Source of the DNA: TA-21 sp036557405
GTDB lineage: Archaea > Thermoproteota > Nitrososphaeria > Nitrososphaerales > Nitrososphaeraceae
DNA: 8,808 bases
Direction of reading: 5' to 3'
Assembly: GCA_036557405.1 (NCBI GenBank)
Contig: DATBHO010000075.1
Coordinates: forward strand, 1 to 8,808
Shown here: in pieces, positions 6,653 to 8,808 of the stretch
Layout: the number at the start of each line of letters is the position of its first letter
How positions within the stretch are numbered: position 1 is the stretch's first letter
Made by a program: the position numbers and the translations under genes
Notes under the pieces: generated by a model
Told to the model about the DNA's origin: nothing
Database searches by the model: none
What the model saw: only the letters and a program-made list of their open reading frames with translations

Positions 6653-6806
6653 AATATTTAAAATATTATCGAGTTTAAGATCCACCATAACGCAGGTGTC
6701 AAATCTCGGAATTCAAGACTTTTTTACCCAGACATCTTATGCCATTCCAGAATCTCTTGCCTGGCAACAATGCTGGTTTTTATCACCGAAGAAAATAGAA
6801 GTTTAG
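6633..6806 (+). pseudogene. Possible gene remnant after the methyltransferase
   Basis: A plus-strand frame without a start codon is open from 6633 to a TAG at 6804-6806 (57 codons). It overlaps the last bases of the methyltransferase in another frame. Its end, around 6719-6803, reads FFTQTSYAIPESLAWQQ followed by CWFLSPKKIEV, which is protein-like. On the opposite strand the bases near 6664-6713 read EFRDLTPALWWILN, which loosely recalls the N-terminal DLTDEQW motif of IS5-type transposases. Neither reading is long enough to be trusted; the region may be ordinary intergenic DNA. Confidence 0.2.
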
Positions 6807-6864
6807 CCACAACTTTAAATTTTCAGTTACTAACTAGCCTATCTTAGTCTTATAGATATGCAAA

Positions 6865-6888
6865 TTGTGCACTAGATTTTGTACACAA
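6865..6888 (-). terminator. Hairpin directly after the GT4-like gene
   Basis: On the minus strand TTGTGTAC (6888-6881) and GTGCACAA (6872-6865) form an eight-pair stem with one G-U pair and an eight-base loop. The stem begins at the base right after the TAG stop. On the plus strand the same pair would be an A-C mismatch, so the structure favours the minus-strand RNA. Only a short TTTG follows, so it may protect the 3' end as much as terminate transcription. Confidence 0.45.
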
Positions 6889-7773
6889 CTACAACAGGTT
6901 GAGATCTTTGTAAATTCCAGAGAGTTGAGAGACTACATTCACCGCATTATGTTCTGGCGGCAGTCCTTGACGAAATTGCAGTTTATAATCCAATACCTTA
7001 AGTCCAGATGCAAGCGACTGAAGAGCTGTACTACTTAGATTCTCTAAAACAGTATCATTAACGTATCTAATATCTACATATGTCTTGTACCCTAGTATAA
7101 AACCAGGAATGTCTTTATACATTATTGGATTCTTGGTCCTATCAATTACTTCAACATCAAGATTAATTCCATTATTCTTACAATATTCAAGAGCCCACTG
7201 TATGTTTGTTACCTCCGAATTTATAGTAAACGCATCTTTTAGTTCTACACTAGAATTATTCTCTGGCTTAAAATGGTATGTGTCAATAGGAATCGGAATA
7301 TGAATACCATTTCTTACCAAAGGTAACAAATCAGGAGTAGATACACATACTGCATCTGCTAATTTCTGAGCCTTTGAATGACCAATTTTTTTCCTATACA
7401 GCCTCTTCAGCCTAATTAGAGTATCTGATAATCGTGATCGATGCGGAAGTTCTTGTCTATTTAGTCCACGAATGTCTGTGCCATGATAGTGCAAAATGAA
7501 CTTCTTTTTGTGGAATTTCTTGTGTAGTTTGAATAGTATGTCTATGAATCCATGGACATGTATTACGTCAGCTCTCTCTCCTTCCCGAAGGCATCTCTCG
7601 GCAAATTCCGTATAGGACACATTGATTATATAATCTTTATAGTAGTCATAAATTCCATATTTGTCTCCAACATCTTTGTTCCAGATTACCTTGGATTCAT
7701 GTCCCTTTATTTGTAGAAATTTTGAATATATGCACGCTACACCGGCTGCATCAAGAATGTGTAGTATGCGCAT
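6889..7773 (-). CDS. GT4-like (GT-B) glycosyltransferase, short form
   Basis: This 294-residue protein shows the N-terminal half of a GT4-type enzyme: MRILHILDAAGVA (1-13) with the acceptor-side loop, HVHGF (72-76), FILHYHGTDIRG (92-103), and AVCVSTPDLL (141-150) leading to PIPIDTYHFKP (160-170), the hinge into the C-terminal domain. The C-terminal domain is unusual. The G-R...K-G motif that normally follows the hinge is missing, and the E-x7-E motif appears as Glu244-x7-Gln252 in VLENLSSTALQSLASG (242-256). The protein is also shorter than the usual 350-400 residues. It is probably cytoplasmic and adds a sugar to a glycan precursor, but reduced or altered activity is possible. The ATG at 7773 lies 26 bases after a TATA-like box, so the mRNA is leaderless. 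A hairpin follows the stop at once. Confidence 0.8.
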   Translation of the reverse strand: MRILHILDAAGVACIYSKFLQIKGHESKVIWNKDVGDKYGIYDYYKDYIINVSYTEFAERCLREGERADVIHVHGFIDILFKLHKKFHKKKFILHYHGTDIRGLNRQELPHRSRLSDTLIRLKRLYRKKIGHSKAQKLADAVCVSTPDLLPLVRNGIHIPIPIDTYHFKPENNSSVELKDAFTINSEVTNIQWALEYCKNNGINLDVEVIDRTKNPIMYKDIPGFILGYKTYVDIRYVNDTVLENLSSTALQSLASGLKVLDYKLQFRQGLPPEHNAVNVVSQLSGIYKDLNLL

Positions 7774-7795
7774 ATTGCAGTGAATAAGTGTATCA

Positions 7796-7803
7796 GTATA
7801 ATA
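7796..7803 (-). promoter_or_regulatory. TATA-like box of the GT4-like gene
   Basis: The minus strand reads TATTATAC, centred about 26 bases before the ATG at 7773. This supports that start codon and a leaderless mRNA. Confidence 0.6.
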
Positions 7804-7928
7804 ATCTATTACCTACGGTAAGATAAAACTTTACAAACATTTTCGGACCAAAATCTAACTCAACTCGTACATGAAAACTTCATATGCGGTGATAACCAAT
7901 GGTAACAACTAAAATCATATCACACATT

Positions 7929-7952
7929 AAAAAAGGTCTTTCACCGACCTTT
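7929..7952 (-). terminator. Hairpin plus T-run terminator of the nucleotide-sugar gene
   Basis: On the minus strand AAAGGTC and GACCTTT form a perfect seven-pair stem around a seven-base loop (GGTGAAA), and the T-run continues to six T (7934-7929). It sits about 53 bases after the TAG at 8005. The structure is that of a bacterial-type intrinsic terminator and separates this gene from the GT4-like gene transcribed in the same direction. Confidence 0.65.
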
Positions 7953-8004
7953 AACCCCGGTGACAATTACCATATTATTATCTTCTGTCACACGCTAATG
8001 ATTT

Positions 8005-8808
8005 CTAGTACAGCCATAACTCTGATTTATAATTTCTATACCAGTCGATTAGTAAAGCAAGACCTTTTTCAAACTGAATCTTAGGTTTGAATTGTAATAG
8101 TTTCTTTGCTTTTGAAATGTCTGCAATAAGTCTTTGCACTTCGACAGGCCTGGGTTCTACGTGAATTGGTCGCAATTTTTTGTCTTGGGCACCATGTTTG
8201 ATTACCAGGTCGGCTATTTCGTTTATTGATACCTCTTTACCACTACCAAAGTTTATGCCATTTTTTCCCGGGTTACCCCTGGACTTTAGTACATTATCAT
8301 AAGCATAAACTGCGTCCTCCACAAACATGTAATCCCTAGTCTGTTTGCCGTCACCGTAAATAATAGGGGGTTTATTCTGCAATACCCTGTTTATGAAAAT
8401 TGCTATCACACCTCCATAACCGGTGTCTTTTTGCCGGGGTCCAAAAAAGTTGAAACATCGGATTATGTCTACACCTAGATCATAAGTCTCATTATAAGTA
8501 TAACATAATCTATCAGCAGCAATCTTGCTTACTCCATATGGGTGTTTTGCAGATAATGGGTGTGACTCGTCCATCGGAGCATATTCTGCAGAACCATAGA
8601 CTTCGCTTGTTGACGAAAATAATATCTTGTTGATATCGTTCATCCTGGCAAATTCCAAAATCTTTAGGGTTCCTCCGAGATTGATCTTGAAGGTTTCTTC
8701 GGGATTGACAATTGATCTATCAACATGAATTTGGGCGGCTAGATGAATTATGGCATCAAGATCGTTTGGTAGTTTGGAATATATCTCATTAAGTGCTATA
8801 TCTCCTCG
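8005..8808 (-). CDS. NAD-dependent nucleotide-sugar epimerase/dehydratase, 3' part (N-terminus beyond window)
   Basis: The frame is open from the stop to the right edge, giving 267 residues of an extended short-chain dehydrogenase; the N-terminal glycine-rich NAD motif lies outside. Numbering from the first visible residue, it shows HLAAQIHVDRS (22-32), NLGGT (43-47), SSTSEVYG (65-72), the catalytic Tyr91 and Lys95 in HPYGVSK, then RCFNFFGPRQ, IIYGDGKQTRDYMFVEDAV and a C-terminal substrate domain with EPRPVEVQRLIADISKAKK. Such enzymes convert one UDP- or dTDP-sugar into another for glycan assembly. The Glu in STSE is what 4,6-dehydratases and UDP-glucuronate decarboxylases carry at that place, whereas 4-epimerases often have SSAAVYG, so the exact reaction stays open. 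A shorter start at a TTG (8658) is rejected because conserved motifs precede it. Confidence 0.9.
   Translation of the reverse strand, partial: RGDIALNEIYSKLPNDLDAIIHLAAQIHVDRSIVNPEETFKINLGGTLKILEFARMNDINKILFSSTSEVYGSAEYAPMDESHPLSAKHPYGVSKIAADRLCYTYNETYDLGVDIIRCFNFFGPRQKDTGYGGVIAIFINRVLQNKPPIIYGDGKQTRDYMFVEDAVYAYDNVLKSRGNPGKNGINFGSGKEVSINEIADLVIKHGAQDKKLRPIHVEPRPVEVQRLIADISKAKKLLQFKPKIQFEKGLALLIDWYRNYKSELWLY

Noticed and set aside
5585..6733. GTCTGGG at 5585-5591 and its inverse CCCAGAC at 6727-6733 as possible ends of an element carrying the methyltransferase
   Set aside because: Seven bases is too short, the flanking bases do not extend the match, no target duplication is evident and no transposase lies between them.
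7899..8084. Plus-strand 61-codon frame
   Set aside because: It runs through the minus-strand hairpin terminator and into the 3' end of the nucleotide-sugar gene, with no promoter-like box before its ATG.
1..8808. CRISPR array, tRNA, rRNA, intact insertion sequence or defence genes
   Set aside because: No regularly spaced repeats, cloverleaf, rRNA-like sequence, full transposase, nuclease or Cas-type protein was seen on either strand.

Overview
The window looks like chromosomal DNA from an ammonia-oxidising archaeon (Thaumarchaeota/Nitrososphaerota, perhaps an AT-rich soil lineage such as Nitrosocosmicus). The grounds are AT-rich DNA, archaeal TATA-like boxes about 26-31 bases before several start codons (leaderless or nearly leaderless mRNAs), two GTG starts, a geranylgeranyl-reductase-family flavoprotein, and a small two-helix membrane protein of a type I recall from these archaea. 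The genus is inference; no rRNA or marker gene is present.

Layout. Bases 1-104 are probably the last codons of a plus-strand gene entering from the left. It converges, across a T-rich/A-rich terminator zone, on a minus-strand gene for a secreted parallel beta-helix protein (202-978). A 564-base gene-poor stretch follows. Five plus-strand genes come next: a geranylgeranyl-reductase-like FAD protein (1543-2571), a small two-helix membrane protein (2803-3264), a family 2 glycosyltransferase (3341-4189), a non-hydrolysing UDP-GlcNAc 2-epimerase (4318-5397) and a SAM-dependent methyltransferase (5858-6652). On the minus strand, converging from the right, are a GT4-like glycosyltransferase (6889-7773) and the 3' part of an NAD-dependent nucleotide-sugar epimerase/dehydratase (8005 to the right edge).

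Together, five of the genes (two glycosyltransferases, two nucleotide-sugar enzymes, one methyltransferase) look like part of a surface-glycan or protein-glycosylation locus. The reductase could saturate the polyprenol carrier on which such glycans are assembled, and the beta-helix protein is exported and could act on or bind surface polysaccharide; both links are inference. The genes are spaced by 76-460 bases and several have their own promoter-like box, so they appear to be separately transcribed rather than one tight operon.

The stretches on both sides of the methyltransferase (5398-5857 and 6653-6806) contain broken coding-like frames, suggesting gene decay or insertion there. I found no CRISPR array, tRNA, rRNA, intact insertion sequence or defence system. 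The most useful leads are the unknown two-helix protein, the reductase beside glycan genes, the decayed DNA around the methyltransferase, and the minus-strand hairpin terminators.
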